From contig NZ_CP017269.1 of the NCBI RefSeq assembly GCF_001750685.1, positions 3,451,416-3,515,415 of the forward strand: 64,000 nucleotides of DNA, read 5' to 3'. The notes beneath the pieces are model-generated. The model was not told where the DNA came from and made no database searches. It saw only the letters and a list, made by a program, of their open reading frames with translations. This DNA comes from Geosporobacter ferrireducens (GTDB lineage: Bacteria; Bacillota; Clostridia; Peptostreptococcales; Thermotaleaceae). Position 1 is the first letter of the stretch. Every line of letters starts with the position of its first letter. This document shows, one piece after another, positions 41,805-50,611 of this stretch. A program made the translations under genes and the position numbers.

Positions 41805-41821
41805 ATAATAGAGGTGAATTT

Positions 41822-42430
41822 ATGGGCCATCATGTCTTATTGGTTTTTGGATTTCTAGGATCAGGAAAGACTACATTTATTATTCAATTAGCTGAATGCT
41901 TCGCTCGTTACAATAAGAGAGCAGCACTGATTGTTAACGAGGTAGGGGAGATTGGTATTGATAATCAATATATGAAGCAATTAGGATATAATGTGTGGGA
42001 GATCTTTGGCGGATGCATTTGCTGCACATTATCCAGCAGTCTAGAAAATACCCTTGAAGAATTAGAAAAAAATTATAATCCAGACATGATTATTATTGAG
42101 CCGAGTGGTGCAGCTGAACCAAAAACAATTTATGATACACTGGTTTATGCCGGTCTGGATCAAAACAAGATTCACAACTTTTTTGTCTTAGATCCTACCC
42201 GCATAGACATGTTTGAAGAAATATTATCTCCTTTGTTGTTTTCAAGTCTGAAGCTGTCAGATATTGTGATTATTAATAAACTTGATTTAGCGGATAGGGA
42301 AGCAGTTGGCAGATGTACACAACATGTAAATATTCATACGATTCATAATAAGTTTTTTCTAATCGAAAGAGGAAATCATTTTCCAGTTGAACTGGAATCT
42401 TACATCTTAGATTTAGTAGATAAGGGGTGA
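41822..42430 (+). CDS. CobW/HypB/UreG-type P-loop GTPase
   Basis: A 202-aa protein; ATG 41822 follows GAGGTGAA. It has the P-loop GFLGSGKTT near residues 10-18, switch region NEVGEIGIDNQY, the metal-binding CxCC motif as GGCICCTL near residue 60, Walker B-like IIIEPSGAAEP and the guanine-specificity motif NKLD. It is shorter than full CobW (about 320 aa) and lacks the C-terminal domain. In this operon it may load a metal or reactivate the corrinoid or zinc-dependent methyltransferase; that is inference. Confidence 0.88.
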   Translation: MGHHVLLVFGFLGSGKTTFIIQLAECFARYNKRAALIVNEVGEIGIDNQYMKQLGYNVWEIFGGCICCTLSSSLENTLEELEKNYNPDMIIIEPSGAAEPKTIYDTLVYAGLDQNKIHNFFVLDPTRIDMFEEILSPLLFSSLKLSDIVIINKLDLADREAVGRCTQHVNIHTIHNKFFLIERGNHFPVELESYILDLVDKG

Positions 42431-42436
42431 GAGATT

Positions 42437-42874
42437 TTGCATCAGATTGTGTTTTCTCCTGTTACTTTTCAGGTTCAGCTAAGCTTGCCAGAGAATTCAG
42501 TGATTCAACGGTGGGGTGATATTCTAAATTATTACTTTTCTTTATATGCAAAGGAGCTTTGTAATAGGCCGGATGTATATATTGGGCATATTAAAGCCAT
42601 CGCTATTCTCCAAGATCAAGAGTATATAAAATATAGCAAGTTCAAGCTGGATATAGCAGCAGATTTATTGATAAAAGGGCATTCTTTATATAAGACGATC
42701 GCTATAACTGTCAATTCTTTAGTCTATGGAGTTACGGAAGAGGATTCTCTAAGGACAATGAAATATGTTGCAGAAAAATTGGAAAGAGAGTTTTTGCTGG
42801 AAACCACGTTTATTATGGAGAGATCAGGAAGAGCACCACATCAAAACAAACATAGCCACCAAGTGGTTAAATAA
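42437..42874 (+). CDS. Unknown 145-aa protein coupled to the CobW-like GTPase
   Basis: Starts at TTG six bases after the GTPase stop, with GGGGTGAGAG upstream. No family recognised. It opens with a beta strand (MHQIVFSPVTFQVQLSLP), then helices and a strand pair (DVYIGHIKAIAILQDQEYIK, KTIAITVNSLVYGVTEED), and ends with a His-rich tail (HQNKHSHQVVK). The size and the position suggest it stands in for the missing C-terminal domain of CobW, whose His-rich and ferredoxin-like parts bind metal. This is a structural guess. Confidence 0.65.
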   Translation: MHQIVFSPVTFQVQLSLPENSVIQRWGDILNYYFSLYAKELCNRPDVYIGHIKAIAILQDQEYIKYSKFKLDIAADLLIKGHSLYKTIAITVNSLVYGVTEEDSLRTMKYVAEKLEREFLLETTFIMERSGRAPHQNKHSHQVVK

Positions 42875-42902
42875 AGCATTCAAAAGAAGGGGGAAGTGTG
42901 AT

Positions 42903-43523
42903 ATGGGCAATGCATTGGTTCAAATGATTGCAAAACTAGAAGATGAAAATGTTATGACAGAGGTAAAAAGACAATTGGAAGCCGGTACCGATCCTGTAGA
43001 GATATTTGGAGCTTGCCAGGATGGAATGGTTGAGGTAGGGAAGAAGTTTCAAGCAGGAGAATTTTTTGTGTCGGATCTGATGATGTCGGGAGCAATCTTC
43101 AAGGATGTAGGAGATCTAATCAAACCTTATCTGAAATCAACAGAAGAATCAAAGGCAGAAAAAGTAGTGGTAGGTACCGTTGAAGGAGATATTCATGATA
43201 TCGGCAAGGATTTAGTAGTGGCCATGCTTAGCGCCGGAAACTTTGATGTCATTGATGTGGGGGTAGATGTAAAGCCAATGGTCTTCGTAGATGCACTGAA
43301 GGAAAGCGGGGCCAAAGTATTAGGACTTTCCTGTTTGTTGACGACCTGCTATGATGCAGTAAAGGAAACCGTAGCGGCTGTAGCAGCAGCGGGGCTTAGA
43401 GATCAGGTGAAAATCATGATCGGCGGCGGCCCGGTAGATCAAGGGGTAGTAGAGTATACTGGGGCAGATGCTTATGGTAAGGATGCCCAGGATGCTGTAA
43501 AACTATGTAAGGAGTTGATGTAG
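42903..43523 (+). CDS. Methyltransferase corrinoid protein (2)
   Basis: A 206-aa corrinoid protein; ATG 42903 follows GGGGGAAG. Cap domain about 1-88, cobalamin domain with GTVEGDIHDIGKD, where the His is the lower cobalt ligand, plus LSCLLTTCYD and MIGGGPVDQGV. It lies one base before the UroD-family methyltransferase and upstream of a methyltetrahydrofolate methyltransferase, so it shuttles a methyl group between those two. Confidence 0.94.
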   Translation: MGNALVQMIAKLEDENVMTEVKRQLEAGTDPVEIFGACQDGMVEVGKKFQAGEFFVSDLMMSGAIFKDVGDLIKPYLKSTEESKAEKVVVGTVEGDIHDIGKDLVVAMLSAGNFDVIDVGVDVKPMVFVDALKESGAKVLGLSCLLTTCYDAVKETVAAVAAAGLRDQVKIMIGGGPVDQGVVEYTGADAYGKDAQDAVKLCKELM

Positions 43524-43524
43524 A

Positions 43525-44652
43525 ATGGAAATGAATCCATTATTTTTAGAGCGTTTAGAAAAAGTAAGGAAAACGATCGCTTTTGAAAATGATTCGGTAA
43601 CCACCTGTTATATGGGATCAGCGACACCTCCGGCACATATGGATGTAACAATGGCAGAATATACTAGAGACCCTGAGAAAGGGCTTGACACATTGTTAGG
43701 TTATGTAAATGAAATTAATGATGTTGCACCCGTTGACTGTCTTAATTTTGGGTATATGTTAAAACCGAACGTTGCCTTAGCCACAGCATGGCTATCAAAA
43801 ATAACCATGCCCGGTAGGGAGTTACCTGAGAATTCCTTGTGGCAGGTATTAGAAAAAAAGGTCATGCAAGATGAGGATTATGATTTAGTTGTTGAAAAGG
43901 GGTACGATGCACTGTTTGAAAAAGTGCTTCCACAAGTTATTGATATGAGAGAATTTCAGGAGTTTATCCAATATAACCGGGAGAATGGCGCAAGGGATGC
44001 AGAAAAATACATTGATGCATGCTACCCTGTTGTTACTGCTTCTATGATAAGCCCTCCATTTGAGCAGCTTTGCGGTGCCCGTTCTATGGGACAATTTTAC
44101 ATGGACTGCTATAAGAAGCCTGATAAGGTAAAGGCAGCACTCGATGTTATGCAGCCTGCTATTGTAAATTCAGCTATTGGCATAGCAAAGGCGGCAAATG
44201 GGATTGGTACCTGGGTTGGAGGATGGCGCGGAGCCAGTGCTTTGGTATCACCTAAAGTATGGGATAAACTCGTTTGGCCCTATATGTATGATGCTGCCAT
44301 GAAATTGATTGAAAATGGCATAGCTCCGATTTTCCACCTGGACCAAAATTGGGATCGGGACATCGAAAGATTTCTTGAACTGCCTGCGAAAACATGTATC
44401 CTAAATACCGATGGTATGACAGACCTTAGAAATGCGAAGAAAAAGTTAGGGGAGCACATGGCTTTCATGGGGGATGTACCGTCTCAATTATTAGCTACAG
44501 GTAAGCCTGAAGAGGTTAGTGAATATGTTAAAAGACTGTTGGATGATATAGGCATTAAGGGTGTATTCCTGGCGCCAGGCTGTGACGCTCCTGCCAATGC
44601 AAAATTTGAGAATATGGTAGCCATGTTCAAGACAGCGGTAGAATACAAATAA
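43525..44652 (+). CDS. UroD-family corrinoid methyltransferase I (MtaA/CmuA/MtoB-like) (1)
   Basis: A 375-aa uroporphyrinogen-decarboxylase-fold methyltransferase. In methyl-transfer systems these zinc proteins demethylate a substrate onto Co(I) corrinoid. The metal-site region reads IFHLDQNWDRD near residues 268-278, so the H-x-C of MtaA is H-x-D here, while a late Cys remains (APGCDAPANAKFEN). It differs clearly from the two paralogs at 50.6 and 54.4 kb, suggesting a different methyl donor. A methoxylated aromatic or similar methyl ether or ester is likely but not shown. Confidence 0.88.
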   Translation: MEMNPLFLERLEKVRKTIAFENDSVTTCYMGSATPPAHMDVTMAEYTRDPEKGLDTLLGYVNEINDVAPVDCLNFGYMLKPNVALATAWLSKITMPGRELPENSLWQVLEKKVMQDEDYDLVVEKGYDALFEKVLPQVIDMREFQEFIQYNRENGARDAEKYIDACYPVVTASMISPPFEQLCGARSMGQFYMDCYKKPDKVKAALDVMQPAIVNSAIGIAKAANGIGTWVGGWRGASALVSPKVWDKLVWPYMYDAAMKLIENGIAPIFHLDQNWDRDIERFLELPAKTCILNTDGMTDLRNAKKKLGEHMAFMGDVPSQLLATGKPEEVSEYVKRLLDDIGIKGVFLAPGCDAPANAKFENMVAMFKTAVEYK

Positions 44653-44673
44653 AGCGTATAAGGAGTACCTGAT

Positions 44674-45477
44674 ATGATATTTATTGGTGAAAAAATAAAC
44701 GGAACCAGGAATGTGATCAAAAAGGCAATTCTCGATAGAGATGCAGCATACATTCAGGAGATCGCCAAATCCCAAGCAGAAGCCGGTGCAGACTACTTAG
44801 ATATCAATGCAGGAACAGAGCCTGAAAGAGAAACAGAGGACCTGCTTTGGTTGATTGAAACAGTACAGTGGGTAGTAGAAACACCGATTTGTATCGACAG
44901 CTCTACAGCTTCTGCCATTCAGGAAGCTATAAAGATCGTAAAGCAGACACCCATGATCAATTCCATCAATGGAGATCCTAGACGGTTAGAGGAATTTTTG
45001 CCCTTTATTAAGGAAAAGGGCTGCCCAGTGATTGCTCTCGCATTAGATGAGTCTAAATCCGGAATGCCTAAAACTATTGAAGAGAGAATGATGGTATTAG
45101 AGCGTATCTTTAAAGCTACCAGGGAAATGGGCATTGCTGATGATAAGATTTTTATCGATCCATTGATTATGGCAGTAGCAACAGATCAAAAGGCAGGAAC
45201 ACTGGCATTCGATTGTATTTGTACTATTCGGGCGACTTATCCGGAGGCACATATAACGGGCGGATTGAGCAACATATCCTTTGGGTTGCCGAACAGGGCT
45301 TTGATTAATAGAACATTTTTAACTTTAGCAGTAGCAGCAGGAATGGACTCAGCGGTAGTGAATCCTTCCAATGTAGAGCTCATTGAGTCGCTATATGCAA
45401 CAGAACTGCTGCTAGGTAGAGATAAATTCTGTAGGAAGTATACTACTGCATCAAAAACAGGATTTATAAAGAAATAA
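44674..45477 (+). CDS. Methyltetrahydrofolate:corrinoid methyltransferase (MT-II) (1)
   Basis: A 267-aa pterin-binding TIM barrel of the AcsE/MeTr/MetH family. It transfers the methyl group from the corrinoid protein to tetrahydrofolate. Features: FIGEKINGT at the N-terminus, AGADYLDINAG, ICIDSSTASA, NSINGD, IDPLIMAVATD and GLSNISFGLP with the N5-binding Asn. It ends the 41.8-45.5 kb operon. The product would enter the Wood-Ljungdahl or one-carbon pathway. Confidence 0.95.
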   Translation: MIFIGEKINGTRNVIKKAILDRDAAYIQEIAKSQAEAGADYLDINAGTEPERETEDLLWLIETVQWVVETPICIDSSTASAIQEAIKIVKQTPMINSINGDPRRLEEFLPFIKEKGCPVIALALDESKSGMPKTIEERMMVLERIFKATREMGIADDKIFIDPLIMAVATDQKAGTLAFDCICTIRATYPEAHITGGLSNISFGLPNRALINRTFLTLAVAAGMDSAVVNPSNVELIESLYATELLLGRDKFCRKYTTASKTGFIKK

Positions 45478-45560
45478 AAAACATAAAAGGAACTAGGCAG
45501 AATAGAATGGAAAATTGAAAGATCTTATGGTGCTTAAGGAGGAAGACTTGATTGTTTGCT

Positions 45561-45608
45561 AAAAAATCAGAAGACAGATCATTGATGGATCTGTCTCCTG
45601 GTTTTTTA
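45561..45608. terminator. Bidirectional terminator between MT-II (1) and the DUF1638 gene
   Basis: CAGAAGACAGATC pairs with GATCTGTCTCCTG, with one mismatch, flanked by six A on one side and six T on the other. Confidence 0.85.
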
Positions 45609-45614
45609 TCTTTT

Positions 45615-46334
45615 TCACACAATTTTTTCATTTGTAGCAAAACTGTAAGCAGGAGCACTTTCTGTAGAATTCCAATTATTTCCATATATGTGATTAAAGG
45701 TAACGGTCTCTCCTGACTGAATGATTGAGAAGTCCTCATCCCAGGGACCTGTCAAAAGTTTTTTCATATATGTAAGGGTTCCCGGAATGACTTGATAACA
45801 GAGCTGTAAATCATCAGCAATCAGGCGGGCTTTCTCCAAAAACTCCGCTAGTTCATAAGAACCGGTCTCTATAACGCCTAATCGTTTGTAGTGCTGAAGC
45901 AGAATCTTATAAATCTTGTCAGCTCTTGCTTTGCCGTAGCGCTCTAAGGTTTCTTGATATTCGCTCCAGATATTCTTTTCATATTGCAGCCAACCCTTTG
46001 TAAGAAAATAAGTACCCATTTCATCAGAAATTTTTTTGCGTTTTTCACAAGAGCCTAGCAGTAGAGAAATGCAGTCATCTACCCTTGGAAAAATCATTCT
46101 ATAAGTAGGTGGTGTAATGCCAAGCAATGCATTGCCGCAGTAGCCAAAACCCATTAGGACCTGATCAACATTGGTTATATGGTCAAGCTCTTCCTGAAGC
46201 CTGTTTTTCAAAGAATCTGGATATAAGTGCAGTCCGGATTCAATCCATAGGACAGGATACTTACAATCTGTTTCCTGAATCGCCATATTCAGCTCATCAG
46301 CAATGGTACGACAGGCAATAATCAAAGTATTCAT
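45615..46334 (-). CDS. DUF1638 family protein
   Basis: A 239-aa protein. ATG 46334 has AGGGGGAAG upstream; an ATG 27 bases earlier is less likely. It fits DUF1638: TLIIACRTIADELN, LWIESGLHLYPDSLKNRLQE, VLMGFGYCGNALLGI, PRVDDCISLLLGS and the YFLTKGWLQYEKNI region. Conserved Cys residues may bind metal. Members are often encoded beside corrinoid methyltransferases; biochemical role unknown to me. Here it lies on the opposite strand inside the methyltransferase island. Confidence 0.85.
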   Translation of the reverse strand: MNTLIIACRTIADELNMAIQETDCKYPVLWIESGLHLYPDSLKNRLQEELDHITNVDQVLMGFGYCGNALLGITPPTYRMIFPRVDDCISLLLGSCEKRKKISDEMGTYFLTKGWLQYEKNIWSEYQETLERYGKARADKIYKILLQHYKRLGVIETGSYELAEFLEKARLIADDLQLCYQVIPGTLTYMKKLLTGPWDEDFSIIQSGETVTFNHIYGNNWNSTESAPAYSFATNEKIV

Positions 46335-47092
46335 CGGACTTCCCCCTTTTAGAAGTTGCATGTCAATCTTTTGATATAAGCGTTCTGTAATAGAGGCAAA
46401 GCAGAAGAAAATGCCACGGCGTCAGTAATTTATCTAGAAGTACAAGTATAGATATTCATTGCTCAACCAAGCAAATAACTCTTGAAATTTGCTAAAAATC
46501 TATAATGAAGTAAGAAAATGTAAAATGTATTTTATATAATATATCATAATATAATGACAATTTGCTGTCAAATTATAAATAGAGGATTTATAGGCAGCAT
46601 GATCTTAAGCTGGGGGATAGAGGGCAGTTCACAAAGATAAAAATACAGAATTTTCAAAATTGTGTTGACAGCATATAATTTATAGTCTATCATTAAACCA
46701 AGTAGGGTATAACTGTATATACATGTTATTTCACTGTATGGAAAAGCTTGTTTATACAGATGTTAAAAACTTATGAAAAGGAGGAACGAAGAAGGGATTG
46801 AAGTGTTTATTGCGATAAGCAGGGGATTTTAAACTTAGCTGGAGGGGGGAGACATCGAGAGAATAAGTGAAATTGGATGTTGCTGTACCGGAAAACGTTT
46901 CCAGAAGTGATTTGCCATGAAAGCTGCAGTGGTATTTACCTAAGTAATCAATTTAATGCAGGTGATGGAATACTATAAAGCTTTGTTATTATGGTAGTGC
47001 ACTTATCAATTATACAAATTAAGCTGCATATTCTCTATAAAAATATCCATAAGTAAACCAACTGCTATTTATCAAGATTGGGGGTGTAGGCT
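46335..47092 (+). promoter_or_regulatory. 758-bp intergenic region with promoter, operator and long leader
   Basis: No convincing gene. TTGACA (46665-46670), 17 bp, TATCAT (46688-46693) is a sigA promoter giving a leader of about 390 nt before the 89-aa gene. CTGTATATACATG (46713-46725) lies just after +1. A cre-like GGAAAACGTTTCCA is at 46890-46903. Two purine-rich ribosome-binding-like tracts lack a real ORF. No cobalamin riboswitch was recognised. Confidence 0.55.
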
Positions 47093-47362
47093 ATGGATAA
47101 GCCTGTGAAAAAAAGGTTTTTTAAAACCTCAACGGGATCATTGCTGTATGTTTTGATTCTTTTAGTTATTCTTACTATTTTACATTGCGATTTTTGGAAT
47201 TGGGGCAATCCAAATATATATTTTGGATGGATGCCGCAAGAGTTCTTATATAGGACGATATTTTTGATCGTTTTTATACCCTTGGCCAATTATTCCATTC
47301 AAAAATTAAGCTGGCCGCTGCCTAAGGCAAAAGCAGAAATTAAAGATAAGGTAGGTGAATAG
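47093..47362 (+). CDS. Small two-helix membrane protein partner of the SSS symporter (DUF3311-like)
   Basis: An 89-aa protein with two hydrophobic segments (GSLLYVLILLVILTILH and IFLIVFIPLANYSIQ) separated by a WNWGNPNIYFGWMPQEF loop. Small proteins of this kind (DUF3311 and similar) are regularly encoded just before sodium:solute symporters and are thought to assist them. The symporter GTG start is 3 bp after its stop, so translation is coupled. ATG 47093 follows TTGGGGGTG. Confidence 0.75.
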   Translation: MDKPVKKRFFKTSTGSLLYVLILLVILTILHCDFWNWGNPNIYFGWMPQEFLYRTIFLIVFIPLANYSIQKLSWPLPKAKAEIKDKVGE

Positions 47363-47364
47363 AT

Positions 47365-48867
47365 GTGAACAATGGCGTGACGTTGACGATTTCTATCGTA
47401 TTAATATATTTGATTGGAACGATCTTCATAGGTCATTTGGCCGCTAGAAAAATGCAAATGTCACTATTAGATCTTTTTGTAGCGAACAGATCACTAGGAC
47501 TACTTGCTCTGGTTATGTCTATTTTTGGATCGCAGATTACTGCCTTCGGAATGCTGAGTGTTCCAAGTATTGCCTATCAGCAGGGATATTCTATCATGGG
47601 TTATCTAACCGGACTCGCATCTTTTGTTGGTACAGCAGGATTTTTCTTAATCGGTTATAGAGCATGGCTGCTGGCAGACCGGTATGGCTATGTTACACCG
47701 GTAGATTTTCTCGGCGATCGCTGGGGAGACAATTTGGCCCGATATGTAGTAGCGGTATTACAAATATTCTTAGAAATTCCATACATCTTGATTTGTGGAA
47801 TAGGTGCAGGACTTATACTATCTACAATTACTGCAGGGACGATTCCTTATTGGTTAGGTGCACTGGTTATCTTGCTTATTACAACTTATGTAGCATACTC
47901 AGGAGGAATGCGGGGAACGGCGTGGACCAATATTTATCAAGGAATTATTATGATGGGTGTTATCTTAATTATGATGGTTATGATCTTTAGAACCCTAGGA
48001 GGAAGTAGCGAAATTGTTTCAAAGTTAGACCCTAAGATGTTTGCACTCAGCGGAAAAGGACCTCAGAGTTTGGGGCAATGGATTCCTTATAGTATGCTCT
48101 GTACAGGACTTTCAAATGCTGTAATTATGCATCTATTGATTAGAAATATGTCTGCTACGAGCCCGAAGGTTATTCAACTTAATTGTTTAATCTATCCAGT
48201 GTTATATGGAACATTCTTCTTTATGACTATAAGCTTAGGAGTTTGGGGTAGTGTAGCGATTCCAGGTTTGTCCCCTAGAGAGGCAGAGAATATCATTCCA
48301 ATGCTTGCAGAACGGTTTGCGCCTGTTTGGATGATTGGACTATTAGGAGCAGGAATTCTCTCTGCAATTATGTCATCCTGGGATGGTATGTTGCTAGCTG
48401 CTTCATCGATCTTTTCAGATGATTTGGTAAAACCTATTTTAAAATCACGTGGAATACAATTGTCTGAAAAACAGGAAAACAGAATTAGCCGTGTATTTAT
48501 CTTGGTTTTATCAATAGTCGTATATGGTCTGGTTTTATTAAGGCCAGCAACAATTTTAGGGATTTCAACATTTTCTTTTGCAGGATTTGCTTGTTTATTC
48601 CCATCCTATTTAGGAGCACTTTATTGGAAACGCTGTACAAAGTGGGGTGTAGTGGTTTCCGCAGTTACTTCGGTCACCTTTGTGGCATTATGTGCCTTTA
48701 GTGTTATGCCGGAATGGGCTACCTTTAATATGCATTATTCAGCACCAGGATTTATTTTATCTACGGTATTATTGGTGGCAGTATCCTTATTGACGAAGCC
48801 GGCGCCGGATAAAAATATTGAGAAATTCTTTGTTGTTTTTGAAGAAGTATATGAGGATGCAATTTAG
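47365..48867 (+). CDS. Sodium:solute symporter (SSS family)
   Basis: A 500-aa protein with about thirteen hydrophobic segments and the SSS pattern: GHLAARKMQMSLLDLFVANR near the N-terminus, FGSQITAFGMLSVPSIAYQQ and GAGILSAIMSSWDGMLLAAS. It starts at GTG. Substrate cannot be read from sequence; its place between methyltransferase operons and its leader with cre-like and palindromic sites suggest uptake of the methylated substrate, or a carboxylate such as a methoxybenzoate. Confidence 0.9.
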   Translation: MNNGVTLTISIVLIYLIGTIFIGHLAARKMQMSLLDLFVANRSLGLLALVMSIFGSQITAFGMLSVPSIAYQQGYSIMGYLTGLASFVGTAGFFLIGYRAWLLADRYGYVTPVDFLGDRWGDNLARYVVAVLQIFLEIPYILICGIGAGLILSTITAGTIPYWLGALVILLITTYVAYSGGMRGTAWTNIYQGIIMMGVILIMMVMIFRTLGGSSEIVSKLDPKMFALSGKGPQSLGQWIPYSMLCTGLSNAVIMHLLIRNMSATSPKVIQLNCLIYPVLYGTFFFMTISLGVWGSVAIPGLSPREAENIIPMLAERFAPVWMIGLLGAGILSAIMSSWDGMLLAASSIFSDDLVKPILKSRGIQLSEKQENRISRVFILVLSIVVYGLVLLRPATILGISTFSFAGFACLFPSYLGALYWKRCTKWGVVVSAVTSVTFVALCAFSVMPEWATFNMHYSAPGFILSTVLLVAVSLLTKPAPDKNIEKFFVVFEEVYEDAI

Positions 48868-48910
48868 TTACAAAATGTTTAGAATATTTTAAAAAAAATT
48901 ATTGGCTCTA

Positions 48911-48973
48911 TTGACATGCTCTATTCGTCTGATATAATTAAAATATATACAGATAAACTACCTGTATATACAG
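48911..48973 (+). promoter_or_regulatory. SigA promoter and CTGTATATACAG operator before MT-II (2)
   Basis: TTGACA (48911-48916), 16 bp, TATAAT (48933-48938). ATATACAG and CTGTATAT form an inverted repeat just downstream, ending in the perfect palindrome CTGTATATACAG (48962-48973). A near-identical half is found before the symporter operon (46713). Confidence 0.75.
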
Positions 48974-49009
48974 AATGTAATATATTAAAAATAAAGGTGG
49001 GAATTTTAG

Positions 49010-49819
49010 ATGATTGTAATTGGGGAGAAAATTAATGGAACCATCCCAAGTGTCAAGAAGGCCATCGAAGAAAAGAATGAAGAATTCATTCGTACGCTTG
49101 CTCTAAAGCAGGTAGATGCTGGCGCAGACTATATTGACATTTGTGCAAGTACAGCACCGGAATTTGAAGTAGAAACTTTAAAATGGCTGATGGATATTGT
49201 TCAAAGTGTAGTAGATAAGCCACTTTGCATCGATAGTCCAAATGCTAGAACCATTGAAGCGGTTTTTAAATATGCAAAAAAACCAGGAGTCATCAATTCT
49301 GTTTCTGAAGAGGGTGATAAATGTGAAGTAATCTACCCTATGATTCAGGGGACACAGTGGCAGGTTATTGGATTAACCTGTGACAATAATGGAATTCCTT
49401 GCGATGTACAAACGAGAGTGGATATTACAAAGATTCTTGTTGAAAAAGCCTCAAAATATGATATCACACCAGACAGAATACATATAGACCCGCTTGTAAT
49501 GGCGCTTTCCACTGACAATAATTCCTTGATGAGTTTTATTGAGACCACAAGAACAATCAAAACAATGTATCCTACGATTAAGGTTACTTCAGGATTAAGC
49601 AACATTTCTTTCAGCATGCCATTAAGAAAAGTTGTAAACCAAGGATTCTTGACGATCGCTGCTTATATAGGTATGGATTCCGCTATTATGGATCCATGCA
49701 ATAGAGATATGCTGGCAACGCTTCTTGCCACAGAAGCATTGTTGGGAAGAGATAAATACTGTAGAAACTATTCTACTGCATACAGAAAGAATAAAATTGG
49801 CCCATTGAAAGAGGCGTAG
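49010..49819 (+). CDS. Methyltetrahydrofolate:corrinoid methyltransferase (MT-II) (2)
   Basis: A 269-aa paralog of the 44.7-kb MT-II with the same plan: VIGEKINGTIPSVKKAI, AGADYIDICAS, LCIDSPNART, NSVSEEG, IDPLVMALSTD and SGLSNISFSMP. It moves the methyl group from a corrinoid protein to tetrahydrofolate. It is read from its own promoter and precedes the corrinoid/MT-I pair at 50 kb. Confidence 0.95.
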   Translation: MIVIGEKINGTIPSVKKAIEEKNEEFIRTLALKQVDAGADYIDICASTAPEFEVETLKWLMDIVQSVVDKPLCIDSPNARTIEAVFKYAKKPGVINSVSEEGDKCEVIYPMIQGTQWQVIGLTCDNNGIPCDVQTRVDITKILVEKASKYDITPDRIHIDPLVMALSTDNNSLMSFIETTRTIKTMYPTIKVTSGLSNISFSMPLRKVVNQGFLTIAAYIGMDSAIMDPCNRDMLATLLATEALLGRDKYCRNYSTAYRKNKIGPLKEA

Positions 49820-49917
49820 AATCTTTTGATTAGTGATTATTCAGGTGTTTTGGAAAACGTTTCTATAAAGGCCGGAAAATGCTTTAAGCACAATGAAACA
49901 ATTTAATTAAAACACTC

Positions 49918-49933
49918 TATCACAATTGTGATA
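49918..49933. promoter_or_regulatory. Perfect palindrome upstream of corrinoid gene (3)
   Basis: TATCACAATTGTGATA is a perfect 16-bp palindrome 39 bp before the start codon. It could be an operator of an unidentified regulator. The cre-like GGAAAACGTTTC lies about 55 bp further upstream. Confidence 0.45.
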
Positions 49934-49971
49934 AGGTATAAAACAATTATTATAAAGGGGGGCACGTAATC

Positions 49972-50610
49972 ATGATGGACTTAAATGCATTGACGCAAGC
50001 GGTAGGAGATCTTGATGAAAGCGCAGTATTAGATATGTTAAACCAGTTTGTAGCAACAAATCCAGGTGAAGAAGAAGCACAAACAGTAGTAAATGCATGT
50101 CAGCAGGGAATGGCACTTGTAGGAGACTTATTTGACAAAGGAGAGTACTTTGTAGGCGATTTAATCTTTGCAGGAGAATTGCTTTCTAATGCCATCGATG
50201 TACTAAAGCCTGTGATCGGAACTGGAAGCACGACAAAAGTAGGATCGATTGTACTGGGAACAGTACAAGGAGACTTACATGATATCGGAAAAAATATCTT
50301 TAGAAGTATGTCAGAAGCTGCAGGCTTTGAAGTGTATGATCTTGGAATTGACATTTCGCCAAGTGCATTTGTAGAAAAAGTGAAGGAAGTAAAGCCGCAA
50401 ATCATTGGTATGAGTGGTGTACTTACATTAGCACTAGAAGCGATGAAGGTTACAGTAGATGAGTTGAAAAATGCAGGTCTAAGAGATAGTGTAAAAATCG
50501 TTATCGGCGGCAACCCGGTAACAAAGGAAGCTTGTGAACAAATTGGTGCCGATGCATTCACAACCAATGCAGCAGAGGGTGTAAAAATCTGTCAAGGGTG
50601 GGTGAAATAA
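49972..50610 (+). CDS. Methyltransferase corrinoid protein (3)
   Basis: A 212-aa corrinoid protein (MMDLNALTQAVGDLDESA...). Cobalamin signature GTVQGDLHDIGKN, then MSGVLTLALEAMK and VIGGNPVTKEAC. It is nearly identical to the protein at 53.7 kb, differing at only a handful of positions such as N/S in LLSNAID, TGSTT/SGSKT and NAG/NEG near the end. It lies one base before an MT-I gene, forming a two-component methyl-transfer unit. The start is ATG 49972 (or 49975) behind GGGGGG. Confidence 0.95.
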   Translation: MMDLNALTQAVGDLDESAVLDMLNQFVATNPGEEEAQTVVNACQQGMALVGDLFDKGEYFVGDLIFAGELLSNAIDVLKPVIGTGSTTKVGSIVLGTVQGDLHDIGKNIFRSMSEAAGFEVYDLGIDISPSAFVEKVKEVKPQIIGMSGVLTLALEAMKVTVDELKNAGLRDSVKIVIGGNPVTKEACEQIGADAFTTNAAEGVKICQGWVK

Positions 50611-50611
50611 T

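Noticed and set aside
46773..46832. 19-codon leader peptide after an AAGGAGG-like tract
   Set aside because: The ATG lies before the purine tract, not after it, and the peptide has no attenuator-like codon run.
46335..47092. Cobalamin riboswitch in the leader near the corrinoid genes
   Set aside because: I looked for the conserved B12-box and flanking helices and could not find them here or in other leaders of the island.
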